Shown here piece by piece: positions 44,318-53,142 of a stretch of DNA of 64,000 nucleotides. The DNA comes from Streptomyces caelestis (lineage in GTDB: Bacteria > Actinomycetota > Actinomycetes > Streptomycetales > Streptomycetaceae). Made by a program: the position numbers and the translations under genes. Numbering within the stretch: the stretch's first letter is position 1; each line of letters begins with the position of its first letter. Below the pieces are notes generated by a model. It made no database searches. It saw only the letters and a program-made list of their open reading frames with translations, and had not been told where the DNA came from. Location: positions 5,146,001-5,210,000 of the forward strand of contig NZ_JACHNE010000001.1 in the NCBI RefSeq assembly GCF_014205255.1. The letters run 5' to 3'.

Positions 44318-44420
44318 TGGATCTCCGCACCGCACGCCGATCGCAGTCACCGAACGCCGCTCCTTCTCCTGCGGATATCCAGCCGCTCCTTCTCCTGCGG
44401 ATATCCATCAGAAGGGCCCT
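44305..44420. repeat. Long inverted repeat enclosing a 26-bp tandem duplication
   Basis: An 18-bp perfect arm AGGGCCCTTCTGATGGAT (44305-44322) is inverted at 44403-44420; with one mismatch the arms reach 24 bp (44305-44328 and 44397-44420). The left arm covers the flippase stop codon. Between the arms are two exact abutting copies of a 26-bp unit (44356-44381 and 44382-44407) that starts GCCGCTCCTTCTCCTGCGGA. The second unit runs into the right arm. The structure could end or attenuate transcription before the next gene. Confidence 0.85.
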
Positions 44421-44507
44421 ACCGCACCGCAGAAGGCCGAACGGCCGACCCAGCGACTGATCAAGCTCCAGAGCCGAACAGAGCCGAACCGCCAGGGGGG
44501 AACCACC

Positions 44508-46472
44508 GTGCGTCCGCCAGTAACTCCGAGGGAGAGATCCACGCCAGAACCCACACCCGCACGGGACGGCGCGAGCACCCCCGGCAGCAGCCCCGAGATC
44601 TCCAGCCAGTCCTCCAGCCCCTCCTCCTCGGAGTCGTCGAGCCCCGCCCATGAGCCCGTGACGGATCTGTCCGACCTGCCCCCTGCCCGGTCAGGGTGGC
44701 GCGCGCCGGTCTGGCCCGGCGTTCCGCTGCTCGTCGCGCTCGCCCTGTGGGCGTACGCCATGCGGCACACCGACGTCTCGCGGCTCGACGACTACGGGCT
44801 GGTCACCGCTGTACACCCGGCCTTCTGGGCCGGCTTCGCGGTGCTCACGACCGGGTTCTGGTTCACGGTCCGCGATCCGCGCCGCCCGGGCGCCTGGGCG
44901 GCGGCGTACGTCCTCGGGCTGCTGGTGATGGAGCGGGTGACGCAGGCCGTGGTCTACCCGACCCCGCTGTACGCCTGGGCGTGGAAGCACGAGGCGGTCA
45001 TCGACCATCTGCTGACGGCCGGCGGTCTGCAAACGGCCGAGCAGGTCGGCGACATGGCGGTGTACGACCAGTGGCCCGGCTTCTTCGCCGCGCAGGCCGC
45101 CCTGATGCGGCTGCTGGGCGTGGACTCGGCGGCGATGTTCATGGCTTGGTGGCCGCTGGTCTCCAGCCTGATGCTGCTCCTCCCGCTGCTGCTGATCTAC
45201 CGCACGTTCACGGAGGACCGGCGGCTGATCTGGACCGCGGTCTGGCTGTTCTACGTCGCCAACTGGGTCGGGCAGGACTACTTCTCCCCCCAGTCCGTGG
45301 CCTACGCGCTGCACGTCGGCGTCCTGGCCCTGGTCCTGCGGCGCTTCGGCCGGTCCGCCGGGCGGCGCGGGCGGCCCCGGCAGGCCGTGTGGACGGTGCT
45401 GCTCACCGTCATGCTCGTGGCGATCGTCATCTCCCACCAGCTCACCCCGGGCATGCTGGTCGTCTGCCTGGTCGCCCTGTGCCTCAGCCGCCGCTACCGC
45501 GACTGGGTCCCGGTGGTCACGATCGTCGTGATCTTCCTGGCCTGGTGTCTCACGGCCGCGCTGCCCTTCCTGTCCGCGGCGATGCCGGACATGATCCGCT
45601 CCGTCGGTGACGTCGGCGCCAACGTGGAGACGGGGTACGGCGCCACCCCGACCGGCACCGGAGCGATCGCCACCTCCTGGGCGGCCCGGCTGCTGTCCGG
45701 CTCCGTCCTGCTGCTCGCGGCCGTCGGCGTCCTGCGCCAACGGGTGCTGCGGCACCGGGCCCGGCCCCTGCTGCTGATCGCGGCGGCGCCGCTGCCGATG
45801 TTCGCGGCGAGCAGCTACGGCAGCGAGATGATCTTCCGGGTGCTGCTGTTCATGCTGCCCGGCGCCGCCTTCTTCGCCGCCGCCGCGCTGCTGCCCAAGG
45901 TCCGTACGCTGGCCGCCGACGCCGCGGCGAAGGAGGCCGCCGGCCGACGGGCCGCCCCCGTGAAGGCCCGCGGACGGGGGATCGGCACATGGGTAGGCCT
46001 GGCCGCACTGCTCGGCGGAACCCTGGCGTTCGTCCCGGCCTACTCGGGCAAGGACCGGATCAACTACTTCCCGCCGCAGGAAGTGGCTCTCGTACGGCAG
46101 CTCTTCGACCAGGCGCCCGACGGCTCGCTCGTCGTGGCCGCCAACCGCAACTACCCGCTGGCGTACGCCTCCTACTGGAGCGTCGACCACTACTGGTTCC
46201 TCGACGACGCCCGCAGTCACGTCGACCGGATCGTCAAGAACCCGGCCGGCACCCTCGCCAGGGACATGGCCGGGGTGGAGCGGCCGGCCCGGGCCTACTT
46301 CCTGCTCACCCAGGGGCAGCTGGCCAACTCCGAGATGAACGGACAGCTCGACAAGACGCAGCTGGACCGCATCCAGAAGTCCGTCGCCGCCTCACCACGG
46401 TTCCAGCTCGTGGCGGAGAACAGCGCCGGATGGCTCTACGTACTGAAGCAGGCCCAGGGAGCGGAGCGATGA
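44508..46472 (+). CDS. Large polytopic membrane protein, GT-C glycosyltransferase-like
   Basis: 654 residues from a GTG start with GGGGGG upstream. A Ser/Pro-rich cytoplasmic N-terminus (about 60 residues) is followed by roughly 11 membrane segments and an extracytoplasmic C-terminal domain of about 150 residues (from KDRINYFPPQEVALVRQLFD). An early loop has DDYGL and a long periplasmic-type loop (DQWPGFFAAQAALMRLLGVD), as in GT-C enzymes that use lipid-linked sugars. I cannot assign a donor or acceptor. It is followed with a four-base overlap by a small membrane protein and then a GH26-like protein, so the three are coupled. Confidence 0.75.
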   Translation: MRPPVTPRERSTPEPTPARDGASTPGSSPEISSQSSSPSSSESSSPAHEPVTDLSDLPPARSGWRAPVWPGVPLLVALALWAYAMRHTDVSRLDDYGLVTAVHPAFWAGFAVLTTGFWFTVRDPRRPGAWAAAYVLGLLVMERVTQAVVYPTPLYAWAWKHEAVIDHLLTAGGLQTAEQVGDMAVYDQWPGFFAAQAALMRLLGVDSAAMFMAWWPLVSSLMLLLPLLLIYRTFTEDRRLIWTAVWLFYVANWVGQDYFSPQSVAYALHVGVLALVLRRFGRSAGRRGRPRQAVWTVLLTVMLVAIVISHQLTPGMLVVCLVALCLSRRYRDWVPVVTIVVIFLAWCLTAALPFLSAAMPDMIRSVGDVGANVETGYGATPTGTGAIATSWAARLLSGSVLLLAAVGVLRQRVLRHRARPLLLIAAAPLPMFAASSYGSEMIFRVLLFMLPGAAFFAAAALLPKVRTLAADAAAKEAAGRRAAPVKARGRGIGTWVGLAALLGGTLAFVPAYSGKDRINYFPPQEVALVRQLFDQAPDGSLVVAANRNYPLAYASYWSVDHYWFLDDARSHVDRIVKNPAGTLARDMAGVERPARAYFLLTQGQLANSEMNGQLDKTQLDRIQKSVAASPRFQLVAENSAGWLYVLKQAQGAER

Positions 46473-46909
46473 CACCGCAGGAACTCGTGGTCCGGATGCT
46501 GCCGCCGTTCGGCGGCTGGCTCGCGCTCGCCGCGCTCGCGCTGCCCGGCGGATCGCCGCTGCGGGGCGCCGCCGTCGTCCTCTTCCTGGCGGCGGGCCCG
46601 GGCGCGGCCGTGGTCAGGGTCTGCGCCCCCGCGCTGGGGGCGCGGCCCGCCGAAGGGCCCGTCGAGCGCCGGGACCCGGACTTCGCCCGCCACTCCGACC
46701 TGCTGGAGCGGCTGATGCTGATGCTGTTACTGAGCATCGGCGCCGTGATGCTCGTCGCGACCGTGCTGATCGCCACGCACACCTTCAGCGCCCAGCGGGT
46801 GCTGCTGACGCTGACGCTGCTGACCACACTCGCCGCGTTCTGTCCCCCGCTGCGCGCCTCCCCGCCACCGAGGACGACACCGAGGACACCGAAGGGTTCT
46901 GCTCAGTGA
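46469..46909 (+). CDS. Small membrane protein of unknown function
   Basis: 146 residues from the ATG at 46469, which overlaps the stop of the previous gene by four bases. It has three hydrophobic segments (about 10-30, 30-55 and 85-125, the last possibly two helices) and a Pro/Thr-rich tail. There is no recognisable domain. Tight coupling on both sides (four-base overlaps) suggests that it works with the GT-C-like protein and the GH26-like protein, perhaps as a membrane partner. Confidence 0.7.
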   Translation: MTPQELVVRMLPPFGGWLALAALALPGGSPLRGAAVVLFLAAGPGAAVVRVCAPALGARPAEGPVERRDPDFARHSDLLERLMLMLLLSIGAVMLVATVLIATHTFSAQRVLLTLTLLTTLAAFCPPLRASPPPRTTPRTPKGSAQ

Positions 46910-48057
46910 GGTTCAACCGTCCCCACCGTCCCTTTCGCCGCAAGCCGGCCACGACCGGACAGCACCGCAGGAGGCCACAGCCACACGAGGAGCAGCCGTC
47001 CGCCGGCCCGTTCACATCGAGCCGGCGCCGTCTGCTGATCACGTCCGCCACGATCGTCAGCGCGGTCCTGGTCGGCGCACTCGCCCTCCGGAACGCCTCC
47101 GGGCCGGACCCGGGAGCCACCGGTTCCAAGGCGGACTGCCGCCCCACGGCGCTCCTGGAACCGCCCTGCGGCGCCTGGTTCGGGGCGTTCGTGCCGCACG
47201 AGCGGGACGACCTGCCGGAGAAGGTGCGCGCCTACGAGAAACGCGTCGGCCGCGAACTCGACATCGTGTACACGTACCACGACATGTCCCTGCCCGAGGG
47301 CACCCGCCGGGAGGGCCAGCTGCTCACCCCCGAGGAGCAGCGCGTCGGCGAGGACCGTCTGCTGCTGCTGTCCTGGGAGAGCAAGTGGTGGGGCGGCACG
47401 AGGACGCAGCAGCCGACCTGGAAGCAGATCGCCTCGGGGGAGCTGGACGAGACCGTCATCGACGTCCAGGCCAAGCGCGTCAAGGACTACGGCAAGAAGG
47501 TGTTCCTCTCCTTCGACCTGGAGATGGACACCCGCACCCCGGACAACGGCACCCCCGCCGAGTACGTGAAGGCGTACCGGCACATCCACGACCGGTTCCG
47601 CGAACTGGGCGTCGACAACGTGGTGTGGACGTGGATCACCACCGGCTACCTCGACCACGCCGACGAGATGAAGCGGATGTACCCCGGAGACGACTACGTC
47701 GACTGGATCGGCTACAACCAGTACAACTACTACCGCTGCCACAAAACCGGCTGGCTCAGCTTCGCGCAGACACAGCACGCCGCGCACGAGTGGATCCGTA
47801 AGAACATCTCCGACGACAAGCCGCTGATGCTCTCCGAGTTCGGCACGGCCGCGGACTCGGGCCGCCCGCAGCGGCAGGCCGAGTGGTACGCGCAGGTGCC
47901 CGGCGTGCTGAAGGGCCTGGAGGGCGTCAAGGCCGCCCTCCAGTGGAACTACCGCGACCCCGGGCCGCACTGCAACCTCGCCCTGGCGAACGACGCGGCC
48001 TGGGACAGCCTGCGTGAGGCGGTCGCCGATCCGTACTTCAACCAGCCGCTCACGTAA
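46906..48057 (+). CDS. Membrane-anchored GH26-like glycoside hydrolase
   Basis: 383 residues from the GTG at 46906. A basic N-terminus with SSRRRLLITSATIVSAVLVG is a membrane anchor or possible Tat signal. The mature part starts near CGAWFGAFVPHERDDLPEKV, a common start of GH26 barrels. KVFLSFDLEMDTRT may hold the general acid. MLSEFGTA near residue 311 offers the Glu expected for the nucleophile. GH26 enzymes cut beta-1,4-mannans and related glucans, but the local glycan is unknown, so this may edit or release the product of the cluster. Family is a pattern-based call. Confidence 0.75.
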   Translation: MRFNRPHRPFRRKPATTGQHRRRPQPHEEQPSAGPFTSSRRRLLITSATIVSAVLVGALALRNASGPDPGATGSKADCRPTALLEPPCGAWFGAFVPHERDDLPEKVRAYEKRVGRELDIVYTYHDMSLPEGTRREGQLLTPEEQRVGEDRLLLLSWESKWWGGTRTQQPTWKQIASGELDETVIDVQAKRVKDYGKKVFLSFDLEMDTRTPDNGTPAEYVKAYRHIHDRFRELGVDNVVWTWITTGYLDHADEMKRMYPGDDYVDWIGYNQYNYYRCHKTGWLSFAQTQHAAHEWIRKNISDDKPLMLSEFGTAADSGRPQRQAEWYAQVPGVLKGLEGVKAALQWNYRDPGPHCNLALANDAAWDSLREAVADPYFNQPLT

Positions 48058-48069
48058 CTCAGGCAGGGA

Positions 48070-48972
48070 TCAGCCCGCGAACTCGGGCCCGCGCACCACC
48101 GCGCGGGCCCGCCGGTACCACCGCCAGGCGATCGTCTTCGGTCCGTCCCGGTACGGCGCGACCCGCGCGCCCGCACCCGCCAGCCAGCCCTCGACGTCGG
48201 CGACGGTGTGGGTGCGCCGGACGATGAGCCGGGCGATGCGGTAGCGCTCGTCGCGGTCGGAGCTGAGCGCGTGCCGCACGGCGGTCGCCGTCTCGTAGCC
48301 GGCCCGGGCCGACATCGCCCGTACGCGCGGGCTGTTGTAGCCGTGCGGATAGGCGAGGTGGCGGACCTCGTGCCCGAGGGCATCCTCCAACACGGCCTTC
48401 GACGAGCGCAGTTCGTACGCCAGCTCCTTGCCGGACAGGGTGTCGAGCTGTGCGTGCGTGACCGTGTGGCTGCCGATCTCCATGCCGTAACGTTCCAGCT
48501 CCGCCGCCCGGTCCAGGGTCATCATCGGCGCGGGCGGCAGCAGACTGCGGCCGCCCGGGGCGATGGCGCCGGTGGTGAGGTAGGCGGTGGCGGGCAGCGC
48601 ACGCTCGGCCAGCGCCTCGGCGGTGGGGCCGGGCAGATCGGCGAAGCCGTCGTCGAAGGTGAGCAGTACGGGTCGGGGCGGCAGGGGCGCGCGCCCGGCC
48701 AGGTGGTCGGCGATCGTGCTGATCGTGACGGGCGTACGGCCGCTGCGGACCACGGCGTCGAGATGCGCGGCGAACTGCTTCGGCGTGACCGTGAACTCGG
48801 CGATCCAGCCGGGCGGGTCGTCCATCACGGCGTGGTACAGGAAGACCGGGATGGCCGGGGAACCGGCCGCACCCGGTGGCGATATCGGCCCCTCACCGTC
48901 CTGCGCACCCCGCTCCGCCCGGCCTCTGCCGTCCCCCTGCCCCTCACCACGCGTGCGTGCAGACGTCCTCAT
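48070..48972 (-). CDS. Polysaccharide deacetylase family protein (NodB homology)
   Basis: 300 residues. The NodB metal site is visible: TFDDG (105-109) and SHTVTH (168-173), with LAYPHGYNSPRVRAM near 215. These enzymes remove N- or O-acetyl groups from glycans. The first 40 residues are polar and Gly/Pro-rich with no clear signal peptide, so it could act in the cytoplasm or be exported by another route. The ATG overlaps the stop of the glycosyltransferase gene (ATGA), making a leftward operon that converges on the GH26-like gene with 12 bases between. Confidence 0.88.
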   Translation of the reverse strand: MRTSARTRGEGQGDGRGRAERGAQDGEGPISPPGAAGSPAIPVFLYHAVMDDPPGWIAEFTVTPKQFAAHLDAVVRSGRTPVTISTIADHLAGRAPLPPRPVLLTFDDGFADLPGPTAEALAERALPATAYLTTGAIAPGGRSLLPPAPMMTLDRAAELERYGMEIGSHTVTHAQLDTLSGKELAYELRSSKAVLEDALGHEVRHLAYPHGYNSPRVRAMSARAGYETATAVRHALSSDRDERYRIARLIVRRTHTVADVEGWLAGAGARVAPYRDGPKTIAWRWYRRARAVVRGPEFAG

Positions 48973-50264
48973 CTCGCCCCCTCACCACGCGCGCGCAGAG
49001 CCCGCCGCGCGCGCAGATAGCCGACAGGTCCGTACACCATCCCCCTGCGCTGCAACCGCGACAGCCGCCGCGGCCACGGATGCGTCCGCACGTCGTGGTC
49101 GCCCGGCGCCCCGCCGCCCTCCGTCTCGCGTACGGCGGTCAGCGTGCGGGCGTGGGCGAGGCCCCGGCGCAGCCGCGCGAGGAACGCCGGCAGCAGCCCT
49201 GGGCGGTTCACGAGCACCGCGGTGAGGTAGGCGGTGAGTCCGGCGCCGTAGCCGTACGCCTGGGTCTCCAGGTCCCGCCAGGTCTCCCGGTGGTGGTGCC
49301 ACACCAGTGCGTACGGGGTGTAGCGCAGCCGGTGGCCCTCGGCGAGGACGCGGACGAAGCCGTAGAGGTCGTCTCCGCCCCGGGCGGCCGTGCCGGCGCC
49401 GGTGGCCGGGTCGAAACCGCCGACGGACCGCAGGGCGGCCGTCCGGAAGGCCATGTTGGCACCGGAGCCGAACCGCCCCGCCGTGAACGGGAACAGCGGC
49501 TCGTCGACCGGCGGGCACGCCGGGTCGTACGTCCTTGGAGTGAAGCCTTTCGCGAAGCCGCCGTGACGTTCCAGCAGCACCTGGGCCGGGGTGGTCAGCC
49601 GCGCGGGCAGGATCAGCCCGGTGCTGCAGCCGAGTCCGGGGTCGGCGGCGAAGGACGCGGTCAGCTCGGTCAGCCAGCGTGGGTCGGCGACCACGTCGTC
49701 GTCGGTGAAGGCGACCACCTCGCCCCGCACGGCCGCGAGCCCCGTGTTGTGCGCCACCGCGAGGCCGGGCACCGGCTCGCGGAGGTACCGCACGCGCTCG
49801 GCGTACTTCCGCTCGACCAGGTCCCGCGTCTCGCTCGTCACGGGCGCGTTGTCCACGACGACGATCTCGAACCGCGGATGGTCCTGCGCCAGCAGCGAGT
49901 CCAGCGCCCGGGCCAGCTGCCCGGCCCGCTCCCGGGTCGCGATCACGACACTCGTGTACGGCGGCTCCCCGGACCCACCGGCCTCCCCGGGTCCACGGGC
50001 CTGCGCCGGCGCACACTCCGCCCGTGCCCGCGCCGCGAGCACGGCCTTCGGGTCCGCCCCCTCCGGCACTCGCGCGAGCAACGTCCCCACGGGCCGCCCG
50101 CCCTGCCTGACCAGCACGAACACCTCGCCGTGCGTCACCGGCGGACTCCCCGGGCCGGGTCTGAGCTCCGCCTCGTCACGGTCGAGGTCCAGCTCGGCGA
50201 CCTGCACCGCCCCGATGTCCAGGAACCGCCGTATCTCCTCCTGCGCACGTGCCGAACGGGCCAT
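48969..50264 (-). CDS. Family 2 glycosyltransferase
   Basis: 431 residues. Residues 1-100 form an N-terminal extension that looks like a small folded domain. The GT-A core starts at TSVVIATRERAGQLARALDS and has the metal-binding FTDDDVVAD (DDD 188-190). Later GRFGSGANMAFRTAALRSVG and RGGDDLYGFVRVLAEG give the acceptor-side acidic motif, and a WHHHRET block follows. The C-terminal 100 residues are basic and may lie on the membrane. It likely adds a sugar to the lipid-linked glycan from a nucleotide sugar. It is coupled to the deacetylase gene and 19 bases from the FemAB-like gene. Confidence 0.9.
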   Translation of the reverse strand: MARSARAQEEIRRFLDIGAVQVAELDLDRDEAELRPGPGSPPVTHGEVFVLVRQGGRPVGTLLARVPEGADPKAVLAARARAECAPAQARGPGEAGGSGEPPYTSVVIATRERAGQLARALDSLLAQDHPRFEIVVVDNAPVTSETRDLVERKYAERVRYLREPVPGLAVAHNTGLAAVRGEVVAFTDDDVVADPRWLTELTASFAADPGLGCSTGLILPARLTTPAQVLLERHGGFAKGFTPRTYDPACPPVDEPLFPFTAGRFGSGANMAFRTAALRSVGGFDPATGAGTAARGGDDLYGFVRVLAEGHRLRYTPYALVWHHHRETWRDLETQAYGYGAGLTAYLTAVLVNRPGLLPAFLARLRRGLAHARTLTAVRETEGGGAPGDHDVRTHPWPRRLSRLQRRGMVYGPVGYLRARRALRARGEGAR

Positions 50265-50283
50265 GCGCCCTCCCCCCTCGTCG

Positions 50284-51369
50284 TCAGGTACGGCGCAGCC
50301 GAGCCGCGCCCTTCAGGGTCCGCGCGGCCAGCGACGCGAGCCGTGGCCTGCCGCGGACGAAGCTGTGTGCGCGGCGCGCCGGCTCGCGGCTCAGCCAGTG
50401 CAGCGCCGCGCCCGCCCCCGGACGCGTCACCGCGCCCTCGTACACGGGCAGTTCGCCCGTCTTCAGCGCGTCCTTGTACTCGGCCGCGCCCCGCCCGAGG
50501 TCGAGTGTGCCGATGCCCTCGGCGGCCGCCGCCTCGGCCATGCGCAGATGCAGCACGAGCCCCGGCGAGTACTTCGCGAACTCCGGGTCGTAGGCCGGGA
50601 ACCAGCAGGCCAGGACCGACGCCGAGCGCAGCCCGAAGTGCGCGGCCAGCGGCCGCTGCCCGGCGTACAGCACGGACAGCGTGCCGCTGCACTCCGGCGC
50701 CCGGGTCTGGGCCAGCCGCCCCACGAGCCGGGTGATCCACTCCCGGGCGAACCGGTCCAGGCGGCCCGTCCTGCGGTACTGCGCCGACTTCCACTCCATG
50801 AGCGTGCGCAGCGCGGCCGGGTCCCGCTCGTCGAACACGAACCGCAGGTCGCCGACCTGCCGGCCCAGCCTGCGCTCCTTGGCCAGGGTGGTCTTCAGGA
50901 ACTTCGGCGACTGGGCGCGCAGCACCGACTCGTACGTCTCGTAGCCCTTCTCCACGTCGATGACGTAGGTGGCGTGCTCCTCGGCCGCGTACCGGACGAA
51001 CAGCCGCTGCCCGGCCTCCAGGTTGTCGAAGGCGAAGCTCGACAGCGCGCAGGCCCGCAGCAGTTCACCCGTGCCCAGACGCAGGCCGGGCCGCAGGATC
51101 GCGCCCTGCGCGTCCGAGACGCCGAGCCCGATCGCCCGGCCCTGGCCCAACGGGCCCCGCTCATGCGGCAGGAAGCCGGCCGGCTCCAGGCCCTCGTAGA
51201 CCACCGCGACCCGGGCCTGGGGCCTCACCAGACCGACGGCTTCGGTGAACTCCGGTTCCATGAAGGGGTTGCGCGGTGTCTCCGCCGCCGCGCGCAGCGC
51301 GCGCCAGCGCTCCTTCTCCCCCTCGCCGAGCTCCCCGGGCCGAGCCACACGTACGCGCCCACTGCTCAA
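50284..51369 (-). CDS. FemAB/GNAT-like acyl or aminoacyl transferase (CelD/BcsL type)
   Basis: 361 residues from a TTG at 51369 with GGGGGG five bases upstream; a GTG at 51348 is the alternative. The fold pattern is that of the double-GNAT group (pfam Acetyltransf_6 type). Blocks include NPFMEPEFTEAVGLVRPQAR, SPKFLKTTLAKERRL, then HFGLRSASVLACWFPAYDPE and GIGTLDLGRGAAEYKDALKT. Relatives modify exopolysaccharides or wall precursors, often near glycosyltransferases, as here. It is the first gene of the leftward three-gene operon with the GT2 and deacetylase. The donor is unknown. Confidence 0.85.
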   Translation of the reverse strand: MSSGRVRVARPGELGEGEKERWRALRAAAETPRNPFMEPEFTEAVGLVRPQARVAVVYEGLEPAGFLPHERGPLGQGRAIGLGVSDAQGAILRPGLRLGTGELLRACALSSFAFDNLEAGQRLFVRYAAEEHATYVIDVEKGYETYESVLRAQSPKFLKTTLAKERRLGRQVGDLRFVFDERDPAALRTLMEWKSAQYRRTGRLDRFAREWITRLVGRLAQTRAPECSGTLSVLYAGQRPLAAHFGLRSASVLACWFPAYDPEFAKYSPGLVLHLRMAEAAAAEGIGTLDLGRGAAEYKDALKTGELPVYEGAVTRPGAGAALHWLSREPARRAHSFVRGRPRLASLAARTLKGAARLRRT

Positions 51370-51528
51370 CCTGACCCCCCGATCAAGTCCCCCCTGGACA
51401 CTTGGAAGGTACCGCCCGAGACGGCCCCACGGGTAGGTAGCGGACCATGTTGTTGCCAACTGGTGCAGAGGCCTTCAACCGGGCAATCGGCGGCCGCCGC
51501 GCGATGAAACGAAAGGGCGCGCTGTCCG

Positions 51529-51541
51529 TATTCTCTGATCA
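51529..51541 (+). promoter_or_regulatory. Likely leaderless promoter for the HAD gene
   Basis: TATTCT (51529-51534) is a good -10 box ending seven bases before the ATG at 51541, so transcription would start at or beside the A of the start codon. No ribosome binding site precedes the ATG. The -35 region is weak (TGAAAC at 51505-51510). Confidence 0.45.
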
Positions 51542-52389
51542 TGGCCGCACCCCTCGCATATTCACTCATCGCCACCGACCTGGACGGGACGCTGCTGCGC
51601 GGCGACGACACCCTGTCCGACCGGTCCTTCGCCGCGCTCGCGCGGGTGGCGGACGCCGGTGCCCAGCACCTCGTGGTGACGGGCCGGCCGGCGCCGAGAG
51701 TGCGGCCGCTCCTCGACGACCTCGGCGCCACGGGGCTCGCGGTGTGCGGGCAGGGCGCGCAGGTGTACGACGCCGGCGCGGACCGGCTGCTGTGGTCCAT
51801 CACCCTGGACCGGGAGCTGGCGGAGACCGCCCTCGGCAAGATCGAGGCCGAGGTGGGGCAGGTGTACGCCGCGGTCGACCAGGACGGGGTCGACGGGCTC
51901 ACGCTCATCGAGCCGGGCTACCTCATGCCGCACCCGACCCTGCCCGCGGTACGGGTCGAGCGGCGCGACGAGCTGTGGGGCGAGCCCATCAGCAAGGTGC
52001 TGCTGCGCCACCCCTACCTGTCCGACGACGAGTTGGCGGCGACGGCCCGCTCGGTGGTCGGCTCACTCGCGACGGTGACGATGTCGGGGCCCGGCACGGT
52101 CGAGCTCCAGCCGTGCGGGATCACCAAGGCGACGGGCCTGGCGCTGGCCGCCGAGCACCTGGGGCTGCGGCCGGCGGACACCATCGCCTTCGGCGACATG
52201 CCCAACGACATCCCGATGTTCGACTGGGCCGCCCACGGGGTGGCGATGGCCAACGCCCATCCCGAACTCAAGGCCGTGGCGGACGAGGTCACCCTGTCGA
52301 ACGAGGACGACGGCATCGCCGTCGTCCTCGAACGACTGTTGGGCGGGACGGCTCAGTACGGGCCGTTGACGTTGTCGATCGAGCCGTAG
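51541..52389 (+). CDS. HAD superfamily phosphatase, Cof type
   Basis: 282 residues. The catalytic nucleophile motif is DLDGT with Asp 13 and Asp 15. The Thr motif VTGRP, a Lys in GITKATGLAL and GDMPNDIP complete the HAD active site. The C2-type cap lies between, as in Cof/YbiV-like sugar or nucleotide phosphatases. The substrate is unknown. Its last 37 bases overlap the 3' end of the convergent transglycosylase gene. Probably translated from a leaderless mRNA. Confidence 0.92.
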   Translation: MAAPLAYSLIATDLDGTLLRGDDTLSDRSFAALARVADAGAQHLVVTGRPAPRVRPLLDDLGATGLAVCGQGAQVYDAGADRLLWSITLDRELAETALGKIEAEVGQVYAAVDQDGVDGLTLIEPGYLMPHPTLPAVRVERRDELWGEPISKVLLRHPYLSDDELAATARSVVGSLATVTMSGPGTVELQPCGITKATGLALAAEHLGLRPADTIAFGDMPNDIPMFDWAAHGVAMANAHPELKAVADEVTLSNEDDGIAVVLERLLGGTAQYGPLTLSIEP

Positions 52390-53135
52390 CGGGCGGCCGC
52401 GTAGTTACAGGCCGCCGTGATGTTGGCGACCGGGTCGAACGGGTCCCACGACGTGCCGTCCACGTGGTAGGCCTGGAAGGTCGGGTCGATGGTCTGGAGG
52501 AGTCCCTTGGACGGGGTGCCCTTGGCGGCGTTCGAGTCCCAGTTGTTGATCGCCTGGGGGTTGCCGGACGACTCACGCATGATGTTGCGGTAGATGCCGT
52601 CGTACGAACCCGGAATCCCCTTCTGCGCCATGATGTCCAGCGCCTCGCGGATCCAGCCGTCCAGGTTGTTGGCGTAGGTCTTCGCGGAGGCCTGGGTGGC
52701 CTCGGCGACGCCACCGGCGGGCTTCGCGGCCGGCTTGGCGGGGGCGGAGGACTTGGTCGCCGTCTTCTTCACGGCGCCCGCCTTGGCCGTCTTCACCTTC
52801 AGCTTCAGACCCGGGCGGATCAGCCCCGGGTTGTCGCCGACGGCGGCGCGGTTGTCCTTGTACAGCTGCTTCCAGCCGCCCGACACGTCGTACTTGTCCG
52901 CGATGCGGTAGAGCGTGTCGCCCTTGGTCACGGTGTACGTGAGGGACTTGGCGGGCTGGGCCGCCTGCGGCACGGACTGTGCGGCGGCGGGTGCGCTCTG
53001 GGCCGGCTGGGCGGCGCTGGCGTGCGTCGCGCCGAGGAGCGGGAGGGTGAGTGCCGCTCCGCCGGTACCGGCGGCTATGACGCGACGGGTGATCGGGTTG
53101 GTTCTGGGGCGACGGTGCTTACCTCGTCCGGGCAT
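52353..53135 (-). CDS. Secreted LysM lytic transglycosylase-like protein, c-di-AMP riboswitch controlled
   Basis: 260 residues. The signal peptide ends near SAAQP (about residue 43). An Ala/Gln linker is followed by a LysM domain at about 66-115 (YTVTKGDTLYRIADKYDVSG through IRPGLKLKV). A Lys/Ala/Pro linker leads to a C-terminal SLT-like domain with the catalytic Glu in IYRNIMRESSGNPQAINNWD and the block TPSKGLLQTIDPTFQAYHVD. It would bind and cleave wall glycan strands. A ydaO riboswitch sits directly upstream, so cyclic di-AMP probably lowers its expression, as for other Streptomyces wall hydrolases. The gene end overlaps the HAD gene on the other strand by 37 bases. Confidence 0.92.
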   Translation of the reverse strand: MPGRGKHRRPRTNPITRRVIAAGTGGAALTLPLLGATHASAAQPAQSAPAAAQSVPQAAQPAKSLTYTVTKGDTLYRIADKYDVSGGWKQLYKDNRAAVGDNPGLIRPGLKLKVKTAKAGAVKKTATKSSAPAKPAAKPAGGVAEATQASAKTYANNLDGWIREALDIMAQKGIPGSYDGIYRNIMRESSGNPQAINNWDSNAAKGTPSKGLLQTIDPTFQAYHVDGTSWDPFDPVANITAACNYAAARYGSIDNVNGPY

Positions 53136-53142
53136 GGCGATG

